Positions 46,334 to 56,974 of a stretch of DNA of 64,000 nucleotides are shown in pieces. Source of the stretch: Triangularia verruculosa (taxonomy: Eukaryota; Ascomycota; Sordariomycetes; Sordariales; Podosporaceae). The stretch is taken from positions 1-64,000 of the forward strand of contig MU863974.1 of the NCBI GenBank assembly GCA_033296885.1, written 5' to 3'. Under the pieces are notes generated by a model that made no database searches, had not been told where the DNA came from, and was given only the letters and a program-made list of their open reading frames with translations. Made by a program: the position numbers and the translations under genes. Within the stretch, counting starts at the first letter, position 1; the number at the start of each line of letters is the position of its first letter.

Positions 46334-47537
46334 AGTTGCGGCGGCAGGTGACAGCGGTGACGCGGTTTATTGAAACGCGTAAAGAGTGTGTGGGGAACGC
46401 GTCAAGATGGTAAAGGTGTAAAGTTGCAATTGAGCGTGTAACAGCTGTGTGGTAGGATGTCGAAAAGGGAGAGAGAAAAAAAAGAAGGAAAGAAAAAAGC
46501 GTGGGATAGGCCTGTGCAAGACGTGGTTGTGGTTGTGTGCGCAAAGCTAGTCGCGGTAGATATTTACCGTCCGATGGCATGGCCGTTGGAGATGATTGGG
46601 GGTCCCGGAGGTGCTGCAAACTGCTGTGGTGGTGCTGGAGCCTGCGCCTGTTGGGGTGCTGGAAGCTGCTGTGCGGGAGGCTGCCTTGGGACCGGGGCCT
46701 GCGGTGTCGATCGAAGCAAAACGACTAACCCACTCAGCCCCATCACCATATCCTCTATATCGACACCAAACAAGTTGCTGAGGCTAGTGGTCCAGACGCC
46801 AACCATGACATAACCTGCGGTGCACCAGACGTTGACAAGGATACAGGACCCAACAACAACCCACTTGACGGTCCACTAGGCCGCTTTCAAAGGATAAATA
46901 AATGACCACCTAAAGACAGTCTTGCCTCTTGTCCAAATGGACTTCATCTCAACAAGTGGACGCCGTTTCTGAAGCCGTGTGTAGCAGTCCCGCGAGAGAG
47001 CACTGAAGTATAGCAAAGTAGGTAATGGATGTTGGACCAATGGAAATCAATGCAGAGTTCAGAAGTGGTAAGATATGAAGAAGAGAAGTTTGAGTCGAGT
47101 TCAAGTCAATCCAACCCATTATAAATGATTCAGCCCACAGTCTGCCACCCACCTCCGGAAGGCAGTGACGACCTTTCCCTGTGTCCCTGACAACCCGCGC
47201 TGAAGGGGTCCAGGGCAGCTGCCTCCTTTCATACCTAGGGCAGGCGCCCTTGGGTTTAAGCACCCTGGGAAGGTTCTATCAAAGAAGACATCGGCATTCA
47301 CCAAGATATTCTATATTACCACCGCTTTCAAGGCCTTCACTACACGATCTAGACAGAGGCTGCTACATATGCTCAAATAAACAAGCCAAACAATCTTGTA
47401 GGGGTTTTTTGTAGTTCTCACACAGAGCCGCCTCCCAAAACCTCAACGCCAACCTGATAACGCACAACTCCAATCTTACGTCCCCTCTGTTTTTGTATGG
47501 ATTGATGAATGAACGAATGAATAAGTGATAAATAGCT
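46334..47537. other. intergenic upstream of eaf6, with an 80-codon open frame
   Basis: 1.2 kb between minus-strand genes. An ATG-initiated minus-strand frame at 46806-46564 encodes a Pro/Gln/Ala-rich 80-residue peptide and ends at GG-GTAAAT-like sequence that could be a splice donor. It may be an upstream ORF or a 5' exon of the eaf6 transcript. The rest holds the 3' end of the PWI-factor transcript. Confidence 0.4.
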
Positions 47538-49275
47538 TCAAGCACCGTTAGCCTCGACCACGCCACTGCTTCTTGAGGATCTCATCTGCTTGATCTTCTC
47601 CTTCAGCTCCTTCTCGCGCTGTTCAGTGTCGACCTTGGACTCCTACAGCATAAGCAAAGGTTAGCCGCCGCTCTTGTGGAGGGTCCATGGCACCTGTATT
47701 CAACCTACCTGCTCTGGCTTCAAGACCGCGGGGTCGTCATGCGTAGCTTTAGGGGGTCTGTCTTCAGCGCCTGAACCATCAGCCGATCTGTCCCGCTTGG
47801 AAATGTATGAAGATGCAGAAAAGGTCCTGCTTCGTCCTCCTCTTCTATCCCTCGAACCACTGTAGCTACGTCTTCTGTCACGAGATCGACCGCGCGGGGA
47901 GCGGGAACGAGACCGACGTCGTCCGTGAGAGCTAGCAGGACTAATGCTACGGCTCGCACTGCGAGAGCGGCTCCTGCTCCGATGTCGCTTGATGTCGGGG
48001 GAGACACTCCGGCTTCCATGCCTTGACCGTCTCGGAGGAGGGCTTCGGCTTCGACTAAGAGACCGGGAGTAGCGAGAAGATCTAGAAGAATACGAAGAAG
48101 ACCGACTGTACCGCCGATTCCGGGTCCTGGACGGACTACGTGTTAGACTGCGGGAGCGGCTGCGGCCGCGGCTCCGACTTCTGCTCCGGCTGCTAGACGG
48201 CGAATAACGGCGACGCTTTGGTGAAGGTGAGCCGCGGTCCGAATGTACCGATCGTGAACGACTACGACGGTCAATGCCCCGGGGAGGGGAGCGGCGTCTT
48301 TTGGCTGTATCTCTGTAGGGAAGTGGTGAGCGAGAACGACGGTGTCGACGAGGGGGACTAGCTGATCGCGACAGTGACCGTCTCCTTCCATCCACACTAG
48401 GGCTGCGAGAGAGAGACCGAGATCTAGACCGAGACCGCGACGAAGCGGAACGCACTGAACGTGACCGTGTCCGTGATCTGGATCTCCGCCTTCTGTCATC
48501 CCGCCTGTCCCCCGCTCCTCTTCCACCGCGGCGAAACGGCGAACTATCCCGCCCGCCCGGAACATAGGAATCTCTCAAACCACCCCTCGGACCTCCTCGT
48601 CCCCCACGGTCACGATATCTCGGCGGCGACCTCGACCGTCTATCATCGCCTCCCCTCCCCCTGCCAAAAGGTCGGTCTCTGTCATCTCTCCCACCAGGAC
48701 CCCTCCACGAGTCCCCTCCCATTCTTCCCCCACCTCTTGGGCCCCCGGCACCTCTTCCCCTATCAACTCTGTCCCCCCTTCCACCAAAGCCTCTCTGAAT
48801 GCTATCTCTCCTCTGGTTCTCATTGTCTTCTCTCTTCTGCCTCGCCTCCTCCTGCTCCCTCTTTTCCTGCAAGAGTTCCAGCTTTTTAGCCTCCAGCAAC
48901 TCCTTCGGCACGCCCTGGGGGCTGTCCTGCGCGCTAAGCAGCAACCCCCACATCTCCTTGCAAAAAGCGGGCGTGTCCTTGTCGAGGAAGCCGGTCAGCT
49001 GAATCTGTAGAGCTTTAATGTCGGGGTGGCGGCTAGATTCAATGAGGTTGAAAACCAGCTCGATGACGACGTCATCTTCGTTGGATAGGATTTCGGTGAT
49101 ACGACCTGCAATCCATCTGTTGGAGTTGTTAGCAATCGGGCAATAAAACCAAGAGGGAACGTGAAACCGACTTTTTCATGACCTGCAGGTTGACTTTTGT
49201 CATGTCAACCTTTTGATTGAACTCTGGCGGGAATTTCGTGCTCTTGAGGAGCTTTGCGTCGACGCCTGTCGCCAT
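47538..49275 (-). CDS. PWI-domain SR-rich splicing coactivator (SRm160/SRRM1-like)
   Basis: SRRM1-type proteins bind RNA through a PWI domain and bridge splicing complexes through RS repeats in the nucleus. Exons are 49275-49172, 49116-47709 and 47642-47538, giving 538 aa. Intron 1 (55 bp, phase 2, donor GTCGGT) interrupts the PWI domain, and the join gives LQVMKKWIAGRITEIL. The PWI domain is at residues 10-115: TKFPPEFNQKVDMTKVNLQV, then DDVVIELVFNLIESSRHPDI and CKEMWGLLLSAQ. A charged helix follows (ELLEAKKLELLQEKREQEEA). Next come Gly/Arg-rich (RGG-like) segments and over 200 residues of RS/SR dipeptides. The C-terminus ends with a short helix (EKELKEKIKQMRSSRSS). Fungal members are usually shorter than human SRRM1 (904 aa), as here. 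Confidence 0.92.
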
Positions 49276-50202
49276 GGCTGCTATTTGGAGACTGAAATCT
49301 ATCGAGCAGTTGTAACGAAATCGACTTTTCAGGGTTTTTGTTGTGATTAGTCGAGCTGGCCGCGCGAAAGAGACCGAAAATATGACTAGATTTGAAATGA
49401 GGCGACAGCCTCGGTGGAATAAAACTGTCCGCTGTCGTCGTCGTCTCGTCCACCAAAGATTGGACGTTTGTCGTGACGCGATCCCGGAAAGAAAGTTGAC
49501 AGCCGGTAATTTCTGTTTGCCGGTCTTTCTCGGTTCTAGCAGCACGGGAGAAACAAAAGGTGGAGACACGATTGACGGGCCGTCTCCACTTGACGCCAGC
49601 AGAGCGGTGCCAAGAGGCGCTGGGAGCAGGGGCTGAGGTGCTGGATGCCAACTGGTGCGGGGCAGCATCAGCGACCACCTTTCTAAACTGGGACAGGAAG
49701 GCTGTCGTGTGTTCCATATCCAGTCAGGTGTACTATTCACTCATGATCAGGTGTGAAACCAAGGTCAGAAGTCAAAATATCCTCCGCTGTATCGATTTAG
49801 AAAGAATAGTCTTACAGTCTACCAAGAGCCACAAGCAGTGAATAAGGCAAGACTGACAACGCGATGTTTGTACATGTGATCTTTCAACACAAGAAAATCA
49901 GAAAACCTAGTTGTAAGGACAGTGCTGTTGTTCCTTCCATGAGCCTCCACACCGATTTTTGTCTCTCCTCGCAAAAGTCAAAATGCAAGTTCCAAATATC
50001 AAACCAATCCATTACCGCCATCCCTAATTTCCCTATTCCAGCAGGCCGTCTGTGTGAGCCTGTCCGGTCTAAACTCCGCAATAACGCCGTATACGATAAT
50101 GAATGCTGTTGTGATTGAGTGAATGAAGATTTCCTCCACGCCGTCCCTGTTGAAAGCAGCGGCTCATCGAAGTTCATACGCAGTGGAAGCGCCAAGTCAA
50201 TC
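49276..50202. other. intergenic between the PWI factor and the 194-aa gene
   Basis: About 930 bp, both neighbours on the minus strand. A 203-codon frame overlapping exon 1 of the PWI factor (49740-49129) reads through its leader and is not a separate gene. I see no RNA gene. Confidence 0.5.
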
Positions 50203-50951
50203 TCATGAATGCTTGGGATAGCTGTATCTCGACTTGTTGGCATTTTCTCCGCCGAATCCTGTTAGTGAGGAAGGCCCCCGTTCGAGCCTTTCCTGCTGTT
50301 GTCTAGAATTCTGTAGCGCCGTGATCTTCTCCCCAAGTTTGAGCAGGCTTCGGTTATCCTGGTCCTTCAACTTGGCGCGAATCTCATACAGGGCCATGAG
50401 TGAGCCAGCCCGGTCGACATCGTCATCGCTTATCTGCTGTGATTCATGAGAACGGCTTTTTAGCATCGGAGCCGAAGAGTGATGGAGACAGAAATCAAGC
50501 CTTGAACGTTGGCCAGGAATACTTGCTCACCTCTCCGCGGGGGGTTCCGGGAATCGATCCATACGTAGAGTTGGCTCGTGTGTTGGGCGGTGTAAGAATG
50601 CGACGTCCGTACTTGTCGAACTTGGCCGGCGAGGCGGTTCGGGAAAGAAAAGAGGATGAACCCAGGGAACCAGCAGAACCGGTGCGCTGATGGTTCCGCT
50701 GGCCTGGACGGAGGGGTGGCCGTACCAGATCGGGAGGTTGGCTGGCGTCGGAAGGGGTCGTGGTGGTAGGCTGGTTGAGGTTCTTGTTGGCGTTTACCAA
50801 AGCGACAGCGGCCGAAGCTTCCTGCTGTGGCGAAAGTTTAGCAAGGTTCTCATGTCCACTGAGAGCGCGCGTCCGTGGGCAGATATGTACGTACAGCTGC
50901 ATTTAAGTCGCTGAGGTCAGCTAGCATCTGTGCTAGTTGAATGCTCTCCAT
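50203..50951 (-). CDS. conserved-looking small protein, function not recognised
   Basis: I do not recognise a named family. Three exons, all phase 0: 50951-50895, 50824-50531 and 50436-50203, giving 194 aa. Donors are GTACGT and GTGAGC; acceptors end in CACAG, with an alternative three bases downstream at both. The N-terminus is a short helix (MESIQLAQMLADLSDLNAA). A Pro/Thr/Arg-rich linker follows, then FDKYGRRILTPPNTRANS and a helical C-terminal half (SLMALYEIRAKLKDQDNRSL, then LKLGEKITALQNSRQQQERL) predicted as a coiled coil. Interrupted low-complexity parts between well-ordered segments suggest a real gene under selection. It is divergent from the FAH-family gene. Confidence 0.6.
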
Positions 50952-52387
50952 GGTGAATACTGTCTCCGAAAGCGGTGATAACTTTGCTGGTGTTTCTGGG
51001 GCGTGTAATGATGAAAAAAAGAGCAAGGGGAAAAGCAATAAGGCTGCTTTGTCTCGGGGGCTGTCAAAGGGTCGGTGGTGAGGTCGGAGAGTGCAGACCG
51101 TGACGTCTTTGCTGTGGAATCCGTGGCCTTTGGAGATGTGGAAATCCTGTTTAACGGTGTGGTGTCACAGAACCGAGATTTTCCGGGTGAGGTGAAGAGA
51201 ACAGCCGCAGTTTTGTGCTCTCACCATTTGACCACCGCAGTTGGTAGCCAACGAAGCCGACTGGAAGATGGGATCCAAGCGGCGCGGGTTGCTCTTCTTC
51301 AGCCTGCTGCTGAATCGCTAGGTGGGATGCAGGTTCAGCACTGGCCCCCATTGCTAAGCTTTGGCTTTGTCCACTGAAGATTGGTGGGGATCCCGGTCCC
51401 CTGCAGTCCGAACAGGGGGTCGGTAAATTCCATTTGTCTTCCGGGTGGGTGGGGTCCCCCGCACTTTTACCCTGCAAGACATCACGGCATCCTTTTCTGG
51501 TTCTTTTGCCCTTTTCTTGATAGGAAATCCATATGGCCTACCGAGTGATGGCTGTTTGCTATCACTTTCAGGAATGGACTGGGCGAGAATGTCCCGTTTG
51601 CGCCTTTTCCGCTCCTTCCGTGGCGATCGAGTGCCACTACCACGTGGGATTCATCGCCTGGGCTGCGTAAGTACGTCGGCAAATGCTGATACCGACAATG
51701 AGTTCTTTGTTCAAAGATGGCCAGGCTGAGCCGGGCCGTGTCAGGGGCGGGCTACTCACTGTGTTCGAGATCCGTGCTCTAAGAGCTCTCTTGTCATGAT
51801 CTTGACCTCAACACGGACCAAGACCGATCTGTCCTGAGTCGTACAGTTTCGAGCTGAAGTTTGGAGAGTGAGACTATTCGTATGACAGATACAGCCACTC
51901 TCCGGTCCTTACCAAAGCCAGTTTAAGGAGTATCCCGATGTCGCAGTTGCAGATATATATCCAAGGATGGCATTTGACAGCGAGCAAGGGCAAGCTGTTG
52001 CTGCTACCCAGCTCCACATCTCCACTCTTCCTTCAATTGAAGCATGAGCCTCTCGAATGAAGCAGAGCTAGGGCTTTAGAGAGTAGTCTGATATCGTAAT
52101 ACCAAGTACATCCTGCTTCCTCGGTATTAACCCAGTCACAACACAGGAGTGTCATTTCTGACTGTAAGCATCCTTCCACAATCCTCCCCAATAGAGTCAA
52201 CGTTCCATCTTTCCGGAGCTTCCATTGCTGCAGTTGGGATTGGTTACTCAAACGCTCACTCCAATTGACCAATTGACCCGAACCAGGCTCACATAACCAA
52301 AGACGGGATCTCTCTCACTTGGAGAGGGTTGCATATAAAAGACCGGTTATTTCCAGCTCCCAGACGCGGGGAAAAGAAATAGAAAAG
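50952..52387. promoter_or_regulatory. divergent intergenic region upstream of the FAH-family gene
   Basis: 1.4 kb between divergent start codons. Frames up to 108 codons lack domains. A TATA box lies at the right end; the rest shows nothing recognisable. Confidence 0.5.
52334..52340 (+). promoter_or_regulatory. TATA box of the FAH-family gene
   Basis: TATAAAA lies 48 bp before the start codon at 52388, a plausible core promoter spacing with a short leader. Confidence 0.5.
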
Positions 52388-53235
52388 ATGATGATCTTCA
52401 GGAGGGGTCTGGCCACGGTCACAAACGCAACCACAATGGCATCGCTCAAAAAGGCTGGCAAAGTCGTGTGCATTGGTCGCAACTATGCGTGTGTACACAT
52501 ATCTTTGAGTACATGATTGAAACTAACCCGAACAGGGACCACATCGCTGAGCTCAACAACACCCGCCCCAAACAACCCTTCTTCTTCCTCAAGCCCTCCT
52601 CCTCTATCTTAGCCCCCGGGGAAGGCCCAGTCGTCCGTCCCAAGGGCGTTGACCTCCACTACGAAGTCGAGCTCGCCCTCGTCCTCGGCAAGCGCATCAA
52701 GGACTTTGATGAGAAGGATGACAAGGCCGCTCTGGAGGCCATTGACAGTCAGTTCTCATCTTCCCAACCACACACATACCCTCATAAAACTAACACCCAA
52801 TGTAAAGGCTACGCCCTCAGCATCGACATGACCGCCCGCAACGTCCAAAACGAAGCCAAGAAGAAGGGCCTCCCCTGGGACATCTGCAAGGGCTTCGACA
52901 CCTTCCTCCCCGTCAGCAACGTCATCAGCAAATCCGCCATCCCCGACCCCCACAACATCGAGCTCTACCTCACCGTCAACGACAAGGTCCAGCAGCAGGA
53001 CTCCACCGAGCTGATGCTCTTCCGCATCCCCAAGATCCTCGGGGATGTCTCCAAGGTCATGACCCTGAACCCAGGCGATATCATCCTCACCGGCACCCCC
53101 AAGGGCGTCGGCCCGGTGGTTCCCGGTGACGTGATGAAGGCCGGTATCAGGATCGGCGGGAAGGAGCTGGAGGAGGCCAAGATCGAGGTCAAGGTTGAGG
53201 AGTCGACCGGTGCTTATCAATATGGCGAGACGTAA
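52388..53235 (+). CDS. fumarylacetoacetate hydrolase-family protein (FAHD1/acylpyruvase type)
   Basis: FAHD1 relatives hydrolyse acylpyruvates and decarboxylate oxaloacetate, usually in mitochondria. Exons are 52388-52488, 52536-52747 and 52808-53235, giving 246 aa. Introns of 47 bp (phase 2, donor GTGTGT) and 60 bp (phase 1, donor GTCAGT) are removed; the joins give GRNYADHIAELNN and EAIDSYALSID. The ATG pair at 52388 adds a short Arg/Thr-rich leader (MMIFRRGLATVTNATT) that could target mitochondria; the ATG at 52436 would give a cytosolic form. Visible motifs: PFFFLKPSSSI, metal-binding Glu in YEVELALVLGK, Asp in ALSIDMTARN, Lys in PWDICKGFDTF, and the C-terminal GDIILTGTPKGVGP. The size matches FAHD1, not the 420-aa tyrosine-pathway FAH. 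Confidence 0.92.
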
Positions 53236-53343
53236 TCCCTGATACAAATATTTGTGAGATAGTTTTGCATATACTGCCAGCAAAGCATCATATGAAAGTA
53301 AATACAATACACACATACACACACACATGCAAAACCGCCCGCC

Positions 53344-53958
53344 TTACTCCAAATTCGGATCCCTCAAACTCCCCTCCTCGGGCTTCCAAGCCGCAATCTC
53401 ACCACACTTCTTACACCTCCTCTTCTCCTCATCCTCCTTGAACTCCTCCACCGCAGCCTTGATCTGCGTCCCCAGATCCGTGCAGTGAAAGCTAGCCTCG
53501 TGAACAATCTCCTTGCATGACTGGCAGTACCACCTCATCCGGTCAACACTCCCCTCCGGCCGCTTTTGCTCCAGCACGATGCCGACGGTATCAGCAAAAC
53601 GAACGGGGTTGTGGGGGGTGTTGGGCGGGAGGAGGAACATGTCGCCTTCGCGGATGATGACGTCTTTGAAGGTGTTGTTGTCATCAGTGGTGTCGACGAC
53701 TTTGAGGAGCATGGCGCCGCGGTGCTGGTAGAACCATTCCGGGGTTTGGTTGATGTGGTAGTCGGTGCGGGCGTTGGGCCCGCCGACGATCATGACGGTG
53801 AAGCCTTCGTTGTAGACGCAGTAGTTGTTGATGGGGGGTTTGAGGAGGTGGGAGTTTTCCGAGAGCCTGGTAGGGGTGTTAGTGGTGAATGGGGGTGGAG
53901 GTGGAAAATGAGTGAGGCTGACTGACCATTTTGGCAGGTTGATGGGTTGGGTGAGCAT
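53344..53958 (-). CDS. bna1: 3-hydroxyanthranilate 3,4-dioxygenase
   Basis: This enzyme opens the ring of 3-hydroxyanthranilate to 2-amino-3-carboxymuconate semialdehyde in the kynurenine route from tryptophan to NAD. Exons are 53958-53927 and 53866-53344 (60-bp intron, phase 2, donor GTCAGT), giving 184 aa, the usual length. The join gives [20 protein letters not shown]. It is a cupin with Arg and iron ligands in [20 protein letters not shown] and the second cupin motif in [13 protein letters not shown]. Two CxxC pairs (CQSC and CKKC) form the rubredoxin-like second iron site found in bacterial and fungal enzymes. It is convergent with the FAH-family gene, with only 108 bp between the stops. 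Confidence 0.96.
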   Translation of the reverse strand: MLTQPINLPKWSVSLTHFPPPPPFTTNTPTRLSENSHLLKPPINNYCVYNEGFTVMIVGGPNARTDYHINQTPEWFYQHRGAMLLKVVDTTDDNNTFKDVIIREGDMFLLPPNTPHNPVRFADTVGIVLEQKRPEGSVDRMRWYCQSCKEIVHEASFHCTDLGTQIKAAVEEFKEDEEKRRCKKCGEIAAWKPEEGSLRDPNLE

Positions 53959-54607
53959 TTTGAAGTAGTTAGATCTGGATGGGTGAGGTTAGTGATGATA
54001 GCTTGTATTGATGTGAGATTCCTTGATCAAGTGAGAATAATAAGATGGGCGAGTGAGCGAATATGAATACTGTCATTCAGTAAAGCGAAGCGGGTATCAT
54101 CGGGAGCTTGCTCAGTGCTCATGAGTTCAGACGAGAGCTTCACTTTGGTTCTTGGAGCTTAGAAGAAAGCACCCACCTCTAAACTATAAAAGCTTGCTCC
54201 TCAGAAATAGAGCTGTACGGATTATTGATATATTCAGAGACGTCTTTAGATCTTATAATTATGTATAGGAATTAAACTTCCTTATTTTCAATAACAGAAT
54301 TCCCTCCGTCATCAACTCGGAATAACCCCGCCATCAGTCCTTTTCAAGGTCTTGCCCCGCGCCCCCGAGTCCCCCCGAGACAATGCCAAGTCCGCTGTGG
54401 ACTGCCTGCCCCTTCCCCAGAACTGATTATCAAAAGTGGGTCCAGCTTTCGTGTCTGCGTGAATCAACGGACCCTTGCTCGCGCGGGTTGATTATGCCGA
54501 CTGGACAGGTTTCATACACTCGATATACATAAACTTGAGAAACTCGCTCACCACATGCCCCGCCTCTCAACCCTTTCCTCACGAAATTCATAAAGTAAAC
54601 GCGCAAA
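53959..54607. promoter_or_regulatory. divergent promoter region of bna1 and the copper transporter
   Basis: About 650 bp. It includes an AT-rich segment around 54225-54300. Several CTTGCTC sequences (near 54108, 54192 and 54474) resemble, but do not match, the yeast copper-regulator element TTTGCTC. No ORF is supported. Confidence 0.4.
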
Positions 54608-55421
54608 ATGGACCACTCTCACCACGACCACTCCCATCATAAGATGATGGGCCACTCCGGCCACGGTGATCACGGTGATCACGGCGGCGGCCAAAACGTT
54701 TGCAACATGAACGTTCGTCTAACCTCCCCTCCTCTCACACATACATCCCCATAATACTCACAATTGTCCCCAGATGCTCTTCACCTGGGACACAACCAAC
54801 CTCTGCATCGTCTTCCGCCAATGGCACATCTCCTCCCCCTTCACCCTCCTCCTCTCCCTCCTCGCCATCGTCGCCCTCGGCGCCGGCTACGAGGCCCTCC
54901 GCGAGGGCATCCGCCGGTACGAATCCGCCGTCACCAAACGCGCCAACTCCGTCCCTCGTAAGTTCTCCTTTTCACTTCCCCCATATACTTCCCAAGCTGA
55001 GACGTAACCCGGTGTGTTTTTTTTTTCTTCAAGGAGAAATCGAGTCTCAGTATCAGGATCATGATCATGATGATGGTGAAGAAAACCAAGAAGAAGAAGT
55101 TGCTGAGACAGCCCCCTTTTTCGGCGCTGCGATTACAGGCCAGAATAGAGATGAGATCACCAAACGGGCGCACATCATCAAGAGCGTCTTGTATGCGGTG
55201 CAGAATTTTTATGCTTTTATGATTATGTAAGTTTCTTCATTCCAAAAAAGGATGAGAGAGAGAGAGAGAGATGAGAATCTGACAAGAGTGGAACAAAAAA
55301 AAGGCTCGTCTTCATGACCTACAACGGCTGGGTCATGCTCGCCGTCTCCCTCGGCGCCGGTCTCGGGTACCTCTTCTTTGGCGGCCAGACCACCGTCGCA
55401 AAGGAGACTGCTTGCCATTAA
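54608..55421 (+). CDS. Ctr-family copper transporter
   Basis: Ctr proteins are trimeric Cu(I) importers of the plasma membrane or vacuole. Exons are 54608-54712, 54774-54957, 55034-55226 and 55304-55421, giving 199 aa. The phases (0, 1, 2) all fit, and the last join restores FMIMLVFMTYNGWVM. The N-terminus is a His/Met/Gly-rich metal-binding segment (MDHSHHDHSHHKMMGHSGHG). TM1 is at about 45-70 (SPFTLLLSLLAIVALGAGYE). A cytosolic loop carries an acidic, His-containing stretch (DHDHDDGEENQEEEV). TM2 contains the conserved MxxxM selectivity motif, and TM3 contains the GxxxG-type helix LGAGLGYLFFG. The C-terminus ends ETACH, a Cys/His pair like that used by other Ctr proteins for Cu hand-off. 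The first donor GTTCGT is unusual. Confidence 0.93.
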
Positions 55422-55532
55422 CAAAAAAAAATCATGTCTTCTAAATGTAAAAATCTAGCCTCTCATGTAATCTAATCACACTTGCTTCTTCCCACCCAAA
55501 ACAATAGACTCGATGATTTTTATATAAACTTC

Positions 55533-56974
55533 TCACATCTTACTCCCCTCCTCCTTTTTCGTCATCACCTCAGCCGCCTTCTTCACATCCTCCTTGGTCA
55601 CCATGCTGCTCCCCCGCCTCTTCTTCTCCGTCAGCCTCCCCAACCTCTCCAGCCCCTCAATGATCCTCTCGTCCCCAAAATGGCTATTATGCTCAAACTC
55701 TGGCTTCTCTCCGTACGCAATCGTGGCCGCGTCCACCAGAATCCTCGCCGTCATGCCCCAGACTTTGTATCTCTTCTCTTCTGCCGCTTCCTCGTCCTCT
55801 GGGTTGTGATCTTCGGCGAGGGCAGCCAGCCCGCCTTCTCTTACCTTGGGCTTGGTAACTCTTTGGCTTGTCACCGGGACATAGAAAAAATGCATCCTCC
55901 AGGGCTCCTCGTGCCACTCGGTCCAGGCGCCGTTGTACCACTCCCCCTCCACGTGTTCGTGGCCAGGCTCGTCGGTGGATTTCAGGAAATTAAAAAAGGG
56001 GGCGGAGAAGACGGCGGCGACTTCTTTGGCGTCTAGTTTGGGGATCAGGGAGTCTTCGGCGGTTATTGTTGGGTTTGGCTGGGCTGAGACAGGTGAGGTG
56101 TTAGGGGAAGAACCGGGGGAGGTGGCGGTGGAAGAGGGAGGGGAGGTGTGCAAGAGGGCTACGACGGGGCGGACGACGAGCTCGGTGCGGGCGAGGTTGG
56201 CGGGGAGGTAGCAGAGGTGCTCGATGGTGAAGGGTGGGGGGAGGTGGGCGTTGTCGAGGGGGAGGCCGATTTCCTCGTAGGCTTCCCGGCGGGCGATTTG
56301 GTCTAGACATATTATTATGTTTGAGATCTCATGAAGGGGGGGTTGGAAGTTATGAGAGAGGAGTGAACATACAAGCTGTCTCCTGAATGGTATCAGCCTT
56401 CCCGCCTGGAAGCGCGGCGTGGCCTGTTCATCTTTTTGTCAGTCATGTACATTCTCAGCACTTCTCAATTTCATGATTATGAGCAGCATTACCAGAAAAA
56501 CTCCTCAACGTCGCGGCTCTCATGGTGATGACAACTCTTAAATCCCCCTTCCTATCCGCATATAGCAGTAACAAAACCGCAGCCCGCCTGCTCACGGGCA
56601 ATCGGTCCCAGAGTGGAAAAGGGGGAGGGTTGAATGCTCTCAGCCTTGCTACTGCCGCCTATCATTTCACAGTATCAGTCACCGCTCATATATACAAACT
56701 AAAGTGTAAAACTCACAGCAGAAACCGCATTCAACGGCGCCATCGTCTCCGGCTTCCAGTAATACGACCCCTCGTCCGGTTCCTCTTCTTCCTCTTCACT
56801 TTCCTCTGGTTCCTCTAGAGCGGTACCCGAACTCGGCAGATCCGCAACACCCTGAACCACTGCTCTCGTCTCTTCCTCTTGTTCTTCACCTGGTTGGGCT
56901 GGGGCGGCGATGAGGTTGTTGTTGGTATCCTGTTCTGACTGATGAGGCTCAGACACTGGCAAGGTGGTGCTCAT
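55533..56974 (-). CDS. Nudix hydrolase, CoA-diphosphatase (Pcd1/NUDT7) type
   Basis: These enzymes cleave CoA and its oxidised or acylated derivatives to phosphopantetheine and 3',5'-ADP, often in peroxisomes. The substrate is inferred from family. Exons are 56974-56717, 56658-56493, 56423-56373 and 56302-55533, giving 414 aa. Exon 3 is only 51 bp and encodes the Gly-rich part of the Nudix box. The joined sequence reads HAALPGGKADTIQETAYQ, then IARREAYEEIGLP: the REAxEExG core is intact. The N-terminal 85 residues are an acidic Glu-rich extension. The segment after it (ARLRAFNPPPFPLWDRLPVS) is typical of fungal members. After the box, LCYLPANLARTELVVRPVVA is the family's C-terminal strand. 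The protein ends in KKEEGSKM, not a canonical PTS1. It converges on the copper transporter, 111 bp apart. Confidence 0.9.

Noticed and set aside
54100..54480. Copper-response elements upstream of the Ctr gene
   Set aside because: The CTTGCTC sequences differ from the yeast TTTGCTC core at the first base and occur often by chance; noted only as resemblance.
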